Assembly (NCBI GenBank): GCA_014529385.2
Contig: CM043960.1
Coordinates: 26,179,896 to 26,243,895, forward strand
DNA from: Adiantum capillus-veneris
Lineage: Eukaryota > Streptophyta > Polypodiopsida > Polypodiales > Pteridaceae
DNA length: 64,000 bases
Direction: 5' to 3'
Shown: positions 10,940 through 23,049 of the stretch, one piece after another
Position numbering within the stretch: the first letter of the stretch is position 1
Layout: every line of letters starts with the position of its first letter
Position numbers and translations under genes: made by a program
Notes under the pieces: model-generated
What the model was told of the DNA's origin: nothing
Database searches by the model: none
Seen by the model: the letters and a program-made list of their open reading frames with translations, nothing else

Positions 10940-11570
10940 AGTTGTGCGACACTGCGATCATCTGGCTGCCGCCTTGGCGAGCCGCGTCTGAAAGAGATGC
11001 TCTCGTAATTTTCTCAAAGGCATATTATTTGTTTTTTATTTGTCTCTATAATTCCGGGGATAAAAAAGAAAACAATTAGTACGACTTATTTGATCGTGAT
11101 TTCCACTTTTGTAAACACGATCCTATTCTTTTCTGCGTTACTTTAAATAAGATACGGTCCTATAATTACTCTTTTCCAACTTCCCTTCGAGCGTGGACTA
11201 TTCAAACATGACGGAAGCGCCAGGGAGGGTGCCACGTGGGCCACCTGTCACCTGGTCTTCTATGACCTAGTCAACGCGTGTTCTGGTTTTGCTATCAAGC
11301 CAGACTTCTTTTTTTCAGTTGTCACCCATATTGTGGACCCATATTCTGTGAATTCCCACTTCCTCCTTTCCAAATTCCATGTCAATGACTCCCCGTTTTC
11401 TTGATAGAAGAACTTGTAGGTGTGCCATTTGCATCTTGGGGCAGTGGGGGTGTGCCACTTCAATCTCTCCGGATGTGCCACTTCATCTTAGGACCGGGTC
11501 GCACTCCAGAGCAATGGAGTGAGTGGGATAAGTGTGTTGCGTAAATTGAGAACTGTTGACAACCCCCCTT
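10936..11570. other. Upstream region of the receptor kinase
   Basis: This is the probable promoter of the minus-strand kinase gene. It is AT-rich near 11000-11170, with a 'ccacgtgg' G-box-like palindrome at about 11232-11239 and 'gccacctgtcac' beside it. CACGTG is the core bound by plant bHLH/bZIP factors; whether it is used is unknown. The open frame at 11260-11481 has no recognisable motif. Confidence 0.4.
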
Positions 11571-14500
11571 TTTTTTTTTTGAGAAAGTGTGTTAAATTGA
11601 CAAATCAAAACAGAAGGGAAAAAAGTACAAATCCCAATAGTAGGGGTTGGGAAACCCAGATAAAGGAGCAGGGAAGGGAAAAAAGGAAAGGGCCCTAGCT
11701 ACATAAGAGGAGAAACCATCAGAATCCTTTGGGGGAAGTAGAGGGAAAGAAGAGTGGTGGACCATTGTTGCCACCTAAACTCCTTAAATACATGAAACAT
11801 GGATGAGCTTGAAATCTCTTTCATTCATTGCTGAGCTTGTCTACCGAGTCTCTGAATGAATGTCTGACTCAAGAGGATAGCAGGGTTCAGAGATCTTGCC
11901 CTGAAAAATTGCCTCATTGTTGGAAATCCAAAGGTCCCATAGAAAGGAGGATCTCTAAAGATTCCATAATGCAATATCACAATTCTTGATAGTGCCTAGC
12001 AACAAATTCTTCGCTTTGAGTGGAGCAAGGTACAAGGACCGAATACTTTGTTGGATGACCCGCAGGCTTTTTTTATTACGGGGCAGGAAAAGAACAAGTG
12101 CTCTAGAGTTTCTACTTGTTGCTTACACTGTGGGGCAAATGCCAGGTAGCTGTAAGAATCTCTTAGTTGTAGCTCCAACCCATAGCCCCTTATGTATGAT
12201 AAGCCATATCAAGAAGCTGATCTTTATGGCTTGTGGGAATGCCCAAAGGCAACAAAATTTGCACTGCCACTATTTTTTGATTTAGTTGAGGTTCCACCTT
12301 CGATTAAGCTTCTTCTTGAGATTGTCATCCATGCTTCCTTTAGGGTTGTAAGCATGGTCGATAAAGTTTGCTGCTCCCTTGAGAGTTTTAGCTTTTGGAC
12401 ATTTTTTGTCCTTATAAACATAGTTTCCTGCAGTTTGTTGATTCTTGTAGCAATATCCTCAGCAACAATCTTGGAAATACCATACTCAAACATTAACTTG
12501 TTAGTAGACATCCACTAATTGTCCTTGTAGACATCCTTCCTGGTTTGGATCCCTTTCTTGAAAGCCATATGTGATTTCTTTGGTGAGTACAAGGTGGTGT
12601 TTCTTGGCCAATTGTCCTATCTAAAGAGAATCCTGCAACAAGAAATGAAAATTGCAAGCCAGGTGAGGGGATACGGTGCAACTTTATTTAATTTCTATCT
12701 AAGAGTGCCACATCTTTTTGACCAATTCTCAGCCTACAGGTTTAAGAGGGAGAGGTGTAGTAATGACTTCCCTGAGGGAGAAACCTTTCCAGCTTTGGGT
12801 AAGATTCAAGAGAGAAGGTGTGAGTGTCTTCTTTATAAGACAGGCCCAATAATCATCTGAGTTTATTGCCCTCATGATTATTACCACATCCAATGTCATG
12901 AAGAGATTACAAAATGAACTCCCACTCCATCCTATCATAACGCTTATCAAAATCAATTTTAAAGAACATAAATTCTTGACATGTGTTCTGAGCATGCTCC
13001 AGAGCTTCCCATAGGGTGATGATAGCATCTAGAATGTATCTGCCCTTAATAAAACCATTTTGCTCCTTTAATATAATATGATCCATGATGGGGTAGAGTC
13101 TTCTAGCTAGAATGTGGGAGAAAACCTTATAAAGAGAAGTCAAAAAGGATACAAGCCTCCAATTGGACAACTACTCCCTCTCCCATTTTTTGTGAGTGAG
13201 TTGTACTACTCTAGTGTTGGTCTTAGAAGGAAGAGCTCCCACCCTTGTAGCTTCTTGCCAGACCATAAAAATGTATGGGTCCAAATATTCTTGAAACTCC
13301 ATGTAGAATTCATTTGGCAGTCCATCAATCCCAGGGGTTTTTCCTTTGCTCAAATGTCTGATGGTTTCTCTAAGCTCACCCTCAATAAAGGGTTGATCCA
13401 ACTGATGAGCCATATCTTGTGTAATAGTTTTTTTCTCAACAAGGCTATTTTAGCTCTTGCTTGAGTGATGTGATCCCCTCTGGAGGGGGGCTTAGAGAAA
13501 ACATCATAGTAGAAATTATGAGCAATAAGGAGATGCCCCTTGGGGTCCAAGGCTTGATTTGCATGCTTGTCCCTCAGTGGGGGAATGAAATCCTTAGGCC
13601 TTTTCTTTTTTGATAGATCAAACATTTGCTTAGTGGCCTATCAATTTTACATGCCCAAAAGGTTTTGGTCCAAGCAAGAGCAGTGCTTGCTAGGAGCTCT
13701 TCTTGCCTAAGAGGGGGGATAAAATCCTTAGCCTTTTTCTTTTTTAATAGATCAAACATTTGCTTAGTGGGCCTATCAATTTTCGTACCCAAAAGGTTTT
13801 GGTCCAAGCAAGGGCACTGTTGGCTAGTAGAAGCTCTTCTTGCCTAAGATCCTCTTTGACTCAGAGATAATCTCTAGAGAGGGAGGGTTATCAATTGGTA
13901 AGGTTCTCTCTAATTGAGAGATATTATCCAAAATCATCATCCTTCTCTGGTTCCCAGCCACTCTAGCTTTGTTCTTGAGCTTAGTCATGACTCATCCCAC
14001 GCTTTGAAAGGAGAGGAGAATTCATCAAAGCATTCTGAGAATATGCTCTTAACTTTATCCTTAATAACCTGTAATTTAAACAGAGATTTATCAACATGAG
14101 GCCACCCTACCTTAAAATTAAACTCAGTTCTGTCCAAGTCAATGATACGAGGAAGATGATCTGAAATCAAAACTGTACAGCAAACTTGACTAGAGATTTG
14201 CAAATGCTCATGAACCAGGTCTGTGGACATGTATGCCCTATCAAGTCAGGCAGCCCTGTAATAGGAACTAGTTTGTTTATTAGTCCAAGTAAAGCATGTT
14301 TCTTTAGAGATATTAATTAGATTATGGAATCCAGTAAGAGTATTCCATATTTCCTTCTTAGGTCCATTAATGACTTGACCCTTTAGCTGCCACCTGTCAG
14401 AGATAGACTCTACCATGTTAAACTCACCAGCTACCAATAGAGGTCCTTAGAGAATATTAAGTTCATTCCAAGCCCTGCATCTATAAGTATAGAGTTAGAG

Positions 14501-15060
14501 GCATACAAACTGACAATGGTGAAGTTAAAGGGAGTTCTCAAAATAACTACCATCCATTGATGTGAGGGAGAGCGAGTGCAACCCTTGACTTGTCCAAGAA
14601 ATTATTGATTGATCCCTAGAGTTGCACCACCTCTTCTTCAATCATGATCAGTGTAGTACCAATTGTATTGGGCCCCTAATCTTTTGAGGGTGCTGTGGAG
14701 CTTTGTCCTTGGATCTTTACCTCCTATAAGCAAATAAAATGAGTTGCTATGCTACGATCATGTAGCCATTTTTTGATGACCATGGACCTCACAAGACCAG
14801 TGATCTTGTAGTTGTAGCTTATCAATTTGACTTTTGGGCAGTTCATTTTTTTGATGTTTTAGAGGGTTTGAGTTGGGATACCAAGGCTCGATTAGGATAA
14901 GAGGACTTGTCCTTTTTCTTTTGTCTTTAGAAGGCTGGGGTTGAGGGAGGGTTTCCTCCTCATCTTGTGTCATTAGAATGTCAATAGAGGGTTGTGGGGA
15001 AGCTCCAAGTTGTTGTTTAGTCTCCAAATCTTTTTGATGTAGTTCCTGAAGAAAAGTCTT
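11571..15060 (-). pseudogene. L1 LINE, decayed, with poly(A) tail
   Basis: Read on the minus strand from about 15060: a charged low-complexity block (14758-15027), then an APE-type endonuclease with GEFNMVE (14420-14435) and the SDH motif in LISDHLPRI (about 14160). RT blocks follow: GIDGLPNEFYMEF (13300-13350), NGFIKGRYILDAIITLWEA and motif A FFKIDFDKRYDRMEW (12920-13060). A zf-RVT knuckle CKQQVETLEHLFFSCP lies near 12060-12120. A run of 11-12 T on the plus strand at about 11571-11582 is the poly(A) tail. Frames are broken repeatedly and motif C is not recognisable. It belongs to the same family as the copies at 1.5-6.1 kb and 56-57.7 kb. Confidence 0.82.
13579..13855 (-). repeat. 134-bp tandem duplication inside the LINE
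   Basis: The phrase 'atagatcaaacatttgctta' occurs at about 13613 and again at about 13747, with similar sequence on both sides ('ccaaaaggttttggtccaag', 'gctcttcttgcctaag'). The unit is about 134 bases, just over two copies, with several mismatches. It lies between the endonuclease and RT blocks. Confidence 0.8.
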
Positions 15061-15389
15061 GTCTTCTTCAGACTACTAGTTCCTTGCTGAGTGTTGGGAA
15101 CCCTATTGTCCTCATCATCTGAAGAACACCCAATGGATCCTCTAGGGTGGTTACAAGGGTTGCCTAGAGCCTTTCGGTATTATCTTGTACACGTTCTACT
15201 GGGGCTGTTGTTTGCTTTGCACTTACAGGAGAAGTGGGTGTTCTTTGCTCTTCTACTTGAGGGGTTTGTAATGGAAATCGCCTATGAACTTTGAGAATAG
15301 TGGAATTAAGAGAATCAGAGTGAGCATTTTTGTGAGATTACTTTGAGAACATAGAGGGTGAACTTAATTGATGGTAGAAACATAAACAT

Positions 15390-15790
15390 AGTACTTAATT
15401 AACTTGGCATGAACAATACTTTTGCAAGAGAGAGAGAGTATTAGAGAACATGAAAATAGTTGAGGACGTGATTTACTTGGATCCGGTCCCCCCTCCAAAA
15501 GGCGTTTGTATTATAGATTCTCCCATCAAGAGAGTCTTGATATAATACAATCTTTGTGTTCCTTGTGACCTAGCTGATGCAATGAAGATGGAAAGCTTCA
15601 TGCATCACAAGCATAACATAAACTTTGCAAAAATAATTAACTATCCCAAGCCTCAGTTCCAAGGTCTCAAACACCTTCGAAGGTGGAGAGAGCTAGCGGG
15701 GAATGAGGGCAGGGAAGAGGAAGAAGAATCATCCATAGGAGAAAGAAATAGTTCCTCACTTATCATCACTCTTCTTGATTAGCATAGCAT
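15390..15790 (-). repeat. Diverged LTR fragment related to the adjacent Gypsy LTR
   Basis: Phrases in this stretch match the neighbouring LTR in the same order: 'ggtcccccctccaaaaggc', 'ttctcccatcaagagag', 'tacaatctttgtgttcct', 'gcaatgaagatg', 'cctcagttccaaggtctcaa' and 'caccttcgaaggtgg'. It is much more diverged than the two LTRs at 15817 and 23050 are from each other. It ends where the left LTR begins. This is probably an older solo or truncated LTR of the same family, into or beside which the younger element inserted. Confidence 0.65.
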
Positions 15791-15816
15791 AATAGCATAG
15801 TAATGAAGATGAAGAA

Positions 15817-17337
15817 TGTAACATTTAATGGCCAAATAACTTGTGTGTAGCAGAAATTAGCATGAACATAGTGGGCATTTCATTAGAATAGATTCCTAAT
15901 GAGAATTACAAGAGTGCTTGGGTGGAGAGAGCAACAAAAAAGCATAACACCTAGTTAGATAGCATCAACAATACTTTCAAAAGAGAGAGAAATTAAGCAA
16001 TTGACAACAATTGAGGACCGGATTTGCATGGAGCTGCCCCCCCTCCAAAAGGCTTTGTATTATGGTTTCTCCCATCAAGAGAGACATTGTACAACTTAGC
16101 AAACACAACATTAATTATCCCCGTTCTCAGACCCAAGACCTCACACACCTTCGAAAATGGTGAGAGCTAGCAGGGTATGAGAGTAGATTGAGAGGAAGAA
16201 GGAGTATCTTACGAGAAAGATGTACATCTCCTCACATAATCACTCATATTAGCATAGCTTAGCTTAGTAATTAGCTTGGTAGAGGAGATGAGCATGCATT
16301 GAAGCTTGGCTCTTGGTTGGATTTTCATCCACATACCAAGAGTGTGTCGATGTAGGCTTCTATATAACCAGCTTGGAGTAGGTGATGAGCTCTCCATTAA
16401 AGCTTGGGAAGAGATAGTCTTCTCTTTCTTCACACATGAGATTGTGTGAGTGTGTGTGTGATAATGCCTTGTAAAAATCAGCCCCCTCTCTCTCTTGGGC
16501 GAGACCTCTTGCTATTTGCTCTTGCTCAACCCTCATTGGCCCTCCCCAAGTCAAGCCAATGACTATTAAACAGCATAAGTGATAGCCTTCTGACATGTGT
16601 CCCCCTTTCCCCTTTTGTGAGAGCTTTAGGTTAATTAATAATTCAATTAAACTCTCATTGGACCCCTTTGTCTCCTGGCCAATAGGAATCAGGCAAGCCA
16701 TTGGGCTGCTGAATGCTCATTGGACCCCTTGGGAGGCTGTCCAATAGTCTTCTAGAGGACTTAATTCTCATTGGTTCTTTTATTAAGTGTTTTTAAATTA
16801 ATTAAACTAGATTTACTCTAGCCTAATTCTCATTGGTCCACCTCCAAGGCCATCCAATAGGAATTGGGTACACCTTTTGGACATCTGGCCTAGGGAGCTG
16901 ACATGTGTCCCTCATTCCCTTTGTGTAAAAGGGGCTTGTGTGTGTGTGTGTGTGTGTGGCTTTCTCTCTCATCCCCTACATGCTAGGCTCACCCCTTCCT
17001 ATGTAGGGATATGCAAAGACTTTTTTGGTCACACACAAAGCATCCAATTCCCTTAAGGTTGACCTTTGGACACAACCTTTGACTTTTGGAACCTTAGCAT
17101 TTTGGAAGTCTTAATGGCCTGAACCTTAGGGTCTTTTTAGCCCATTGTTTCATGTGGCTCTTTTGCAGACGGTCCCCCCTTTGGATCCCTATTTTCCCTC
17201 CTTTGGATCCCTACTGTGGCCGGTCTGCTAGCTTAACCAATATTCTAGCTTTTTCTCCCCTGGCACTTCCCCATATTAAATGATCAGTTTAACATGAGAA
17301 AATCATTTAGGAGAATTAGATATTGATTATTATGACA
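15817..17337 (-). repeat. Gypsy 3' LTR (1521 bp)
   Basis: Ends are TG...CA on the plus strand (TGTAACATTTAATGG to ATTATTATGACA). It matches 23050-24644 with scattered substitutions and one deletion of about 75 bases near 16100. It carries a (TG)n tract near 16930-16958 and repeated CCAAT-like 'cattgg' phrases near 16530-16860. Confidence 0.9.
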
Positions 17338-17340
17338 TTA

Positions 17341-17350
17341 CCTCTCTCTT
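17341..17350 (-). other. Gypsy polypurine tract
   Basis: The minus strand reads AAGAGAGAGG just before the first TG of the 3' LTR. This is the expected place for the plus-strand DNA primer of an LTR element. The same motif recurs beside the other LTR at about 24648-24657. Confidence 0.75.
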
Positions 17351-17694
17351 GAAATCATAGTCGTCCTCGACTATGGTGTAGAGAACATAAAGCATATTCA
17401 TGAGTCCTTTTCTTAGCGGGTAGAGGATCCCTATGTTACCCTACGACATCATTCCACAATGGATGACTAGTCCATTTGGTGCTTGAGAGCTTGAGGCTAC
17501 CGCAAGCATGTCTGCACATTAGTCCTATTAGTCTTCCATAGTAGAGTGACAAGCTCTACTTGGTGTTTGGGAGACGTCGTCTCCGCAAACTTGATCTAAG
17601 CATGCATACTTCTTCATTTTTGTGCACAATAAAGAAAAAGAGAGTCTTATAAGACAAAAAAACTTTGTTCATTTTTAACATTTTGTACATTTGC

Positions 17695-18996
17695 TTACTC
17701 TTGGGAAGCATTGTAAGCATTGACAAGGTTTAGGTTATCCTTTAATTGTATGCCTTGCATCCATCTAGCATCTTCAAAAGGATAATTCTTAAACTTAGTA
17801 AGATATTGTCGGATAGTCGTACCGCCTCTTAATACCTTGTCTTCATGTCGGAGAATGGACTCGGGCTGCAGCACCTCCTCTTGGTCCTCGATCTCCGGTG
17901 GGTCTTCAATAGTTGGTTCTTGAGGTGGCTCTCCTTTGTAAGGCTTTAAAAGGCTCACATGGAAAGCATTGTGTATGAGCCAATGATTGGGCAACTTGAG
18001 TTGATAGGCCATCTCATTGATTGGCCTAAGAATCTGGAAGGGACCATAGTACCTTTTTGCTAGTTTAGCATAGTACTTTTGGTGTCCCGTAGGATTCTTG
18101 CCCGTCGTGTGCCTTAATCGAGCCTTGGGAAACTTTAATAAGACCCAATCATTTTCTTTAAAGGCTTGGGCTCTTTTGCGCTTGTCAGCAGTAGCCTTTT
18201 GCCTTTGCTGTGAGATAGAGATAGCATCCTTAATCTTTTGAAAAGATTCTTGTAGGTCTCAGCTATACTCATCTGTAGCGAAGATCTTCCCATGTACCTT
18301 AAGTAGCAAGGGACTTTTTGATCTCTCCTCAATTACCTCAAAAGGTGCTTTTCCCGTGGAAGTATGTACAGTGTTATTGTAAGCATACTCCACTAAGGGT
18401 AAGTACTTCTCCCATTGGGATCTTTGATCTACTTTCGTTACATAGGCTTTTAGTAGATCGAGAATGGTTAGGTTAGCTATTTCACTTTGGCCGTCCGTTT
18501 GTGGATGATAGGCCGAAGAGAAGTTTAGCCGTGTCCCTAAATTCTCAAAGAGACCCTTCCAGAAATTACTGGTCATTCTAGGATCTCTATCCGACACTAT
18601 AGACATTGGCAAGCCATGGTACTTGAAAATTTGTTAAATGAAGAGGGTTGCCATTTGATGGGCTTTGATAGTCTTTTTGACAGGTATAAAATGAGCTTGT
18701 TTACTGAACCTGTCTACTATCGACCATATTCCCGTATTCCCATGGATAGACTTAGGCAATCCAAAGATAAAATCCATGGATATGCTCTCCCATGGTGAAT
18801 TAGGGATTGGCAAGGGTTGAAGCAATCCAAGTTGCTTCCCTCTATCAAATTTTGTCTTTTGGCATACCACACATTTAGAAACATACTCTTGTATGTTCAC
18901 TTTCATGGTAGGCCAATAGAAATATGTTTCAATTCCCTTTAAGGTAGACTGAATCCCTCTATGCCCCGCATACGGTGGAGCATGAGATTCATACAT
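17695..18996 (-). pseudogene. Gypsy integrase with C-terminal chromodomain
   Basis: This is the integrase that would insert the cDNA. The N-terminal HHCC zinc domain is seen as HRGIQSTLKGIETYFYWP, then CVVCQKTK (18860-18960). Catalytic blocks are MDFIFGLPKS (first Asp), SDRDPRMTSNFW (second Asp) and the Glu in YHPQTDGQSEIAN (about 18470-18600). The end (17740-17860) reads PESILRHEDKVLRGGTTIRQ then FKNYPFEDARW, a chromodomain-like fold that in this family guides integration to chromatin. In-frame stops near 18613-18633 and near 18257 and frame changes near 18012-18135 show that it is broken. Confidence 0.88.
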
Positions 18997-19074
18997 TACT
19001 TTCTCACGTAGTGAGTTAGTAACGCATAGTCTATTGCCATAGAGAAGATAACCATCTTGTAAAGTAAATGGTTC

Positions 19075-20343
19075 TTATTTCTTCCCTAATGCAAGGGCTG
19101 AAATCACATCTCTAAAATCGGGATCAATAGTGTACTCATCTATCATTGAAGATAGATCATTGTGAGTTGCTATGGAAACCGCATTCACTCTCGGCCGTCT
19201 TGAGAGTGCATCAGCTACTTGATTATGCTTGCCAGCAATGTGAGCAATATGTAAATGAAATTGCGAAAGGAAATTTGCCCACCTCATTTGTTTGTCGGAG
19301 AGCTTGGTCTACGTCATGAAGTACTTAAGACTTTGGTGATCCGTTCGCAGAATGAAAGGAGTCCCCAATAAATAGTGCTTCCATGAGTCTAAGGCACGTA
19401 GAACTGCAAGGAGTTCCTTTTCGTATATGCCTAGAGCTTGCTCAACAGGGTCGAGCCTTCGACTCTCATAGCCTATGGCGTGCCCTTCTTGGAGCAAAAC
19501 AGCTCCAAGGCAATCACCACAAGCATCACATTGGACCTCAAATGGTTTTGAGAGATCCGGTAGTGTAAGCACAGGTTGAGAGATAATCTTTTCTTTAAGA
19601 TTTTTGAAAGCATTGTTCTCCTTAGCAGACCATGTATACCTAACGTTTTTCTTTGTTAGATCATGTAATGGTCCCGCAATTTGTGAGAACTTTTCTATGA
19701 AGTGTCTATAGTATGCACACATACCTATAAAGCTTCTTAGTTCATGAAGATTCCTTGGTTTAGGCCATCCTTTTATTACCTCTAACTTTGATGGATCCAT
19801 TTGGATGCCATCTTGAGAGATAATGTGACCTAAATACTGAACCTCTTGCAAGAAAAATTCACTTTTCTTTCGATTAACATAAAGTTTATTCTCTCTTAAA
19901 ACTTGAAATATTACCTGGAGGTGTTGCTTGTGTTTGTCTAATGAATTAGAGTAGATGATAATATCATCAAAGAACACTCCAATGAAGGTTCGATGAGGCC
20001 TGAACAGCTTCTCCATCAAGCTGTTGAATGTGGCTGGTGCATTGGTCAAGCCAAAAGGCATGACAATGTATTCGTAAAGACCAAATGTGGTGTGAAATGC
20101 GGTCTTTACAATGTCTTGATCAACTATCCTTATTTGATGATAGCCATTTTTTAGGTCAATCCTACTGAAGTAGGTCAATCCTTGTAGCTTATCAAATAGG
20201 TCTTCTACCCGTGGAACGGGAAACCTATTTTTGATAGTGATCCTATTTAGTGCTCTATAGTCGACACACATACGATATGTGCCGTCTTTCTTTTGCACTA
20301 ATAGCACCGGTGAGCAAAATGGAGATGAGCTAGGCCTAACCAT
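19075..20343 (-). pseudogene. Gypsy reverse transcriptase and RNase H
   Basis: RT and RNase H copy the element RNA to DNA. RT blocks: SPVLLVQKKDGTYRMCVDYR (motif 1-2), YFSRIDLKNGYHQI (motif A), FGLTNAPATFNSLM (motif B) and FFDDIIIYS (active-site DD, about 19940-19965). RNase H blocks: FEVQCDACGDCLGAVLLQEG, YEKELLAVLRAL and TDHQSLKYFMT, then HIAGKHNQVADALSRR. One TAG stop sits between YFMT and TKLSDKQMRW (about 19307), where CAG is expected. A stop also lies just upstream of MVRPSSSPFCSP (about 20357). The palm and RNase H residues are otherwise preserved. Confidence 0.9.
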
Positions 20344-20694
20344 GCCCTTCTCAACTTACTCATGCACTTGCCACATAATCTCCTCTTGTTGAGCTTGAGA
20401 AACTCTATAAGGAGGTTTGTTAGGCGGTGAACTTCCTGGAAGAAGTTCAATTGCATGGTCATCATCACCTCGTTCAGGAGGTAGCTCACAAGGAATGTCG
20501 TCAATAAAAACATCTTGAAACCCCTTGAGAAAATTGGATAACTCTAATTCCTTTTGGTTGCTTTTATTTTCTTTTGCTAAAGCATTAGGTTCATTTTGAG
20601 AATCTTTAACAAAAATCATGTACACGGAAATAGAGCTCTTATTGACTTGTTGAAAGCTGGTGTATGTACAATGGGGATAGTGTTACCCATTTCC

Positions 20695-21573
20695 TTAGCA
20701 CATGTCTTTTTTCCTGAACTTAAAGGAGATTCTCCTTTCAGGAAATTTAACATTGGCAGCCAGGCGGTCAAACCATGGTGCCCCTAGGATTACATCCTCA
20801 TGCTTGAGAGGAGAGATAAAGAAGTCCTCTTTGTCCACAAAGCTTTGAACATGAAGCCTCAATTTCCCGATTAAGGGAGTGACTGAAGCTTCTTGCTCCT
20901 TGAAAGCACTGTCTGCGGGTAGGACATCTCCCATCTCGTAGGCTTGTATGCCTAGCTTGGTGGCCAACTCTATAGATTTAAAATTGTGAGTAGAACCAGG
21001 GTCAAAGAGAATAAAAGCATCATGTTCTCTTACCTTTCCCCAAGCATGGCATAGAGGAGATCCTTTGTGGTGAGTTTGGTGAGTCTCCTCCTCTTGGATT
21101 TCAACCAAGCAAGCTCTAGGAGGATCTTGGCGGTTGTTCTTTTGGGGACAAGCGCGGTACGCATGCCCTTGTTCGCCGCACTTGAAGCACCGGTTATCCT
21201 TGCGATAACGCTCAAGCTCTTCAGGAGAGAGTTTGTTCTTACCTTTGTAAACTCCCTTCTCTTTAGCTTTGTTGGAGTTGCCCTTAGGAGACTTTTGGAC
21301 ATTGTCCTTCCCCTTAGGCTCATTGGAACCCTTGTTTTCCGGGGGCTTATTATTTCTTTTAGCCCTCATTTGGAAATTGATTCGAGAGGCCACCATAGTA
21401 TGGTGTATTACCGCCGATATGGTACGTGGCCTTTGGGAGTTGACATACTCCGCCATTTCTTCGGTTAAGCCCGCACAAAATTGTTGGTTTTGCTCTCCAA
21501 AATCCAACTTTTTGAAGACAGTGTCTTTGAGTTGTAGGTCCCAAAACTTGTCTACATTTGTGGATGGATTCAT
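20695..21573 (-). pseudogene. Gypsy gag C-terminus, zinc knuckle and protease
   Basis: The gag end continues in this frame (VDKFWDLQLKDTVFKKLDFG), then a Lys/Asn-rich linker and one CCHC knuckle CFKCGEQGHAYRACP (about 21140-21190), which binds the RNA. The aspartic protease follows with FILFDPGSTHNF (about 20985-21020), a D-P-G-S version of the usual D-S/T-G. IL-G-APW near 20775 is the second protease block. It is separated from the gag N-terminus by a frameshift near 21573. Confidence 0.85.
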
Positions 21574-21574
21574 A

Positions 21575-22632
21575 GGGAGAGAGCTTTAGGCTTCGCCATT
21601 CGGTGAGTACTTTGTCTTTGGCATCGGTGGCCAAAAACTGCTTCATAATGGAAGCTCTTAAAGCTTTCCATGTTCGTGGAGCTTCACCGTTGGCTCGTAG
21701 GCTAGACCACCATTGCCTGGCGGACTTTTGAAAGTGCATAGCTACATGGCGTAGCTTAGAGGACTCCGTGAAGCCCTCATCTCCAAACACCGCATCGAAC
21801 TGTTGGATAAAGGCCAAGACTTTGTCCGTAGCACCAAAGGTACCATCATAGGTAAGGAAAGAGATGCTCTTCCCTCCCTCTTTGAATTTCTTCAACTTGG
21901 ACGACCTCTTCCATGCGGCATAGGATTTCCTATGGCCTCTTCTTTTTGATGGTTGAAAGGCTGCACCATCACTTTCTTCAGAAGGTGAAGAATTTGAAGA
22001 AGGTGGAGAAGAGGGTGACCTCTTTCTCGCCTTTTTCTTGTCTTGATCTTCGTTGTCTTCACCATCACTTTCATAAGAGGAAGAGGATGAAGAAGATGGA
22101 GAAGAGGGTGTCCTCTTTCTCGCCTTTTTCTTCTGTTGCTTTTTATCATCCCTCTTTGAATTATGGCGTGGAGAAGAGTGTGATGGTCTTCTCCGCTTTG
22201 GTGGTGATGGAGAGCTTTTAGCCCGCCGTCTTCGTGGAGCCATCTCCGCCGGGTGTCGGGAGACTCATTTCTTTCTCGTTCCTTCGGTGGAGGCTCTTGA
22301 GTTCTCCTTTGGGAAGGAGATGCATCATCAAGAAGTAAATTCTTGAGCCCTTCGTACGGATTCTCTTCTTCTTCCCGAATCGGAGAGAGACCTCTTTTGG
22401 TAGTCTCACAAGGAGGCTTCCTACGTGTTCTCTCATCATGGTGATGAGCTTGGAGAATCCCGTGAGCACGGAGCTGCCGTTGCACTTCACTTTGGAGAGA
22501 TGGATTGCCCATGGCTTGTTGAAGCCTAGAATCAAGATAATTAACAAGCATTGAAGCATCATTAGTAGCTTGCTCATGAGCAAAATCAAAGTTATCAACA
22601 TTAATTTCACTCTCTTTACTATTGTCAGCCAT
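21575..22632 (-). pseudogene. Gypsy gag N-terminal part
   Basis: It begins with MADNSKESEINVDNFDFAHE at 22632, about 400 bases inside the primer site. A basic, Ser/Pro/Arg-rich linker follows with two copies of a KKKARKR(T/S)PSSP phrase. The retrotransposon gag core then reads FLTYDGTFGATDKVLAFIQQ to SARQWWSSLRANGEAPRTWK (about 21650-21870). Continuity requires a frame change near 22240. The particle-forming role is known for the family; this copy is broken. Confidence 0.82.
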
Positions 22633-23036
22633 TCTAACAACTTTTAGGTGTAAACTTTTTAGGTGTACTTTGGCACTTCAAGCCCAAGTTGCTACTCCTC
22701 TTTACCCCTTTAGAAAAAGCACTCAAGATACTGTACCCGCGGCTCGAATACCATTAATTGCAAGGAATAGAAGAAAGGGTCTTTCAACACCAAAACAGCA
22801 CCGGCTCTTGTCAAGCTTCTAATAGCTCAATAGTGGTTAAGCCGTAGGGAAGCCCCGTAGGACTCCACTATTAAGACCATAGCTCTCGACGATGATGCCC
22901 CGTTAACTGCACGAAGGCAGGCGCACTGCAAGGCTGAAAAATCCCTATTCTACTTACTCACATGCAATTAATAATACCAACCATTTATAGCTAGCTTGAG
23001 GACCTCCCTTCTTGAGCAAGAAAAGAGAAACCTTGT

Positions 23037-23048
23037 GCTCTAATACCA
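23037..23048 (-). other. Primer binding site, initiator Met tRNA type
   Basis: The minus strand reads TGGTATTAGAGC one base inside the 5' LTR. Plant elements commonly use TGGTATCAGAGC, complementary to the 3' end of initiator methionine tRNA, so this is one mismatch away. It fixes the orientation of the element. Confidence 0.88.
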
Positions 23049-23049
23049 A

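Noticed and set aside
10050-11008. Plus-strand Arg/Glu-rich frames near the start of the kinase gene
   Set aside because: They are antisense to LRR repeats and the CT leader.
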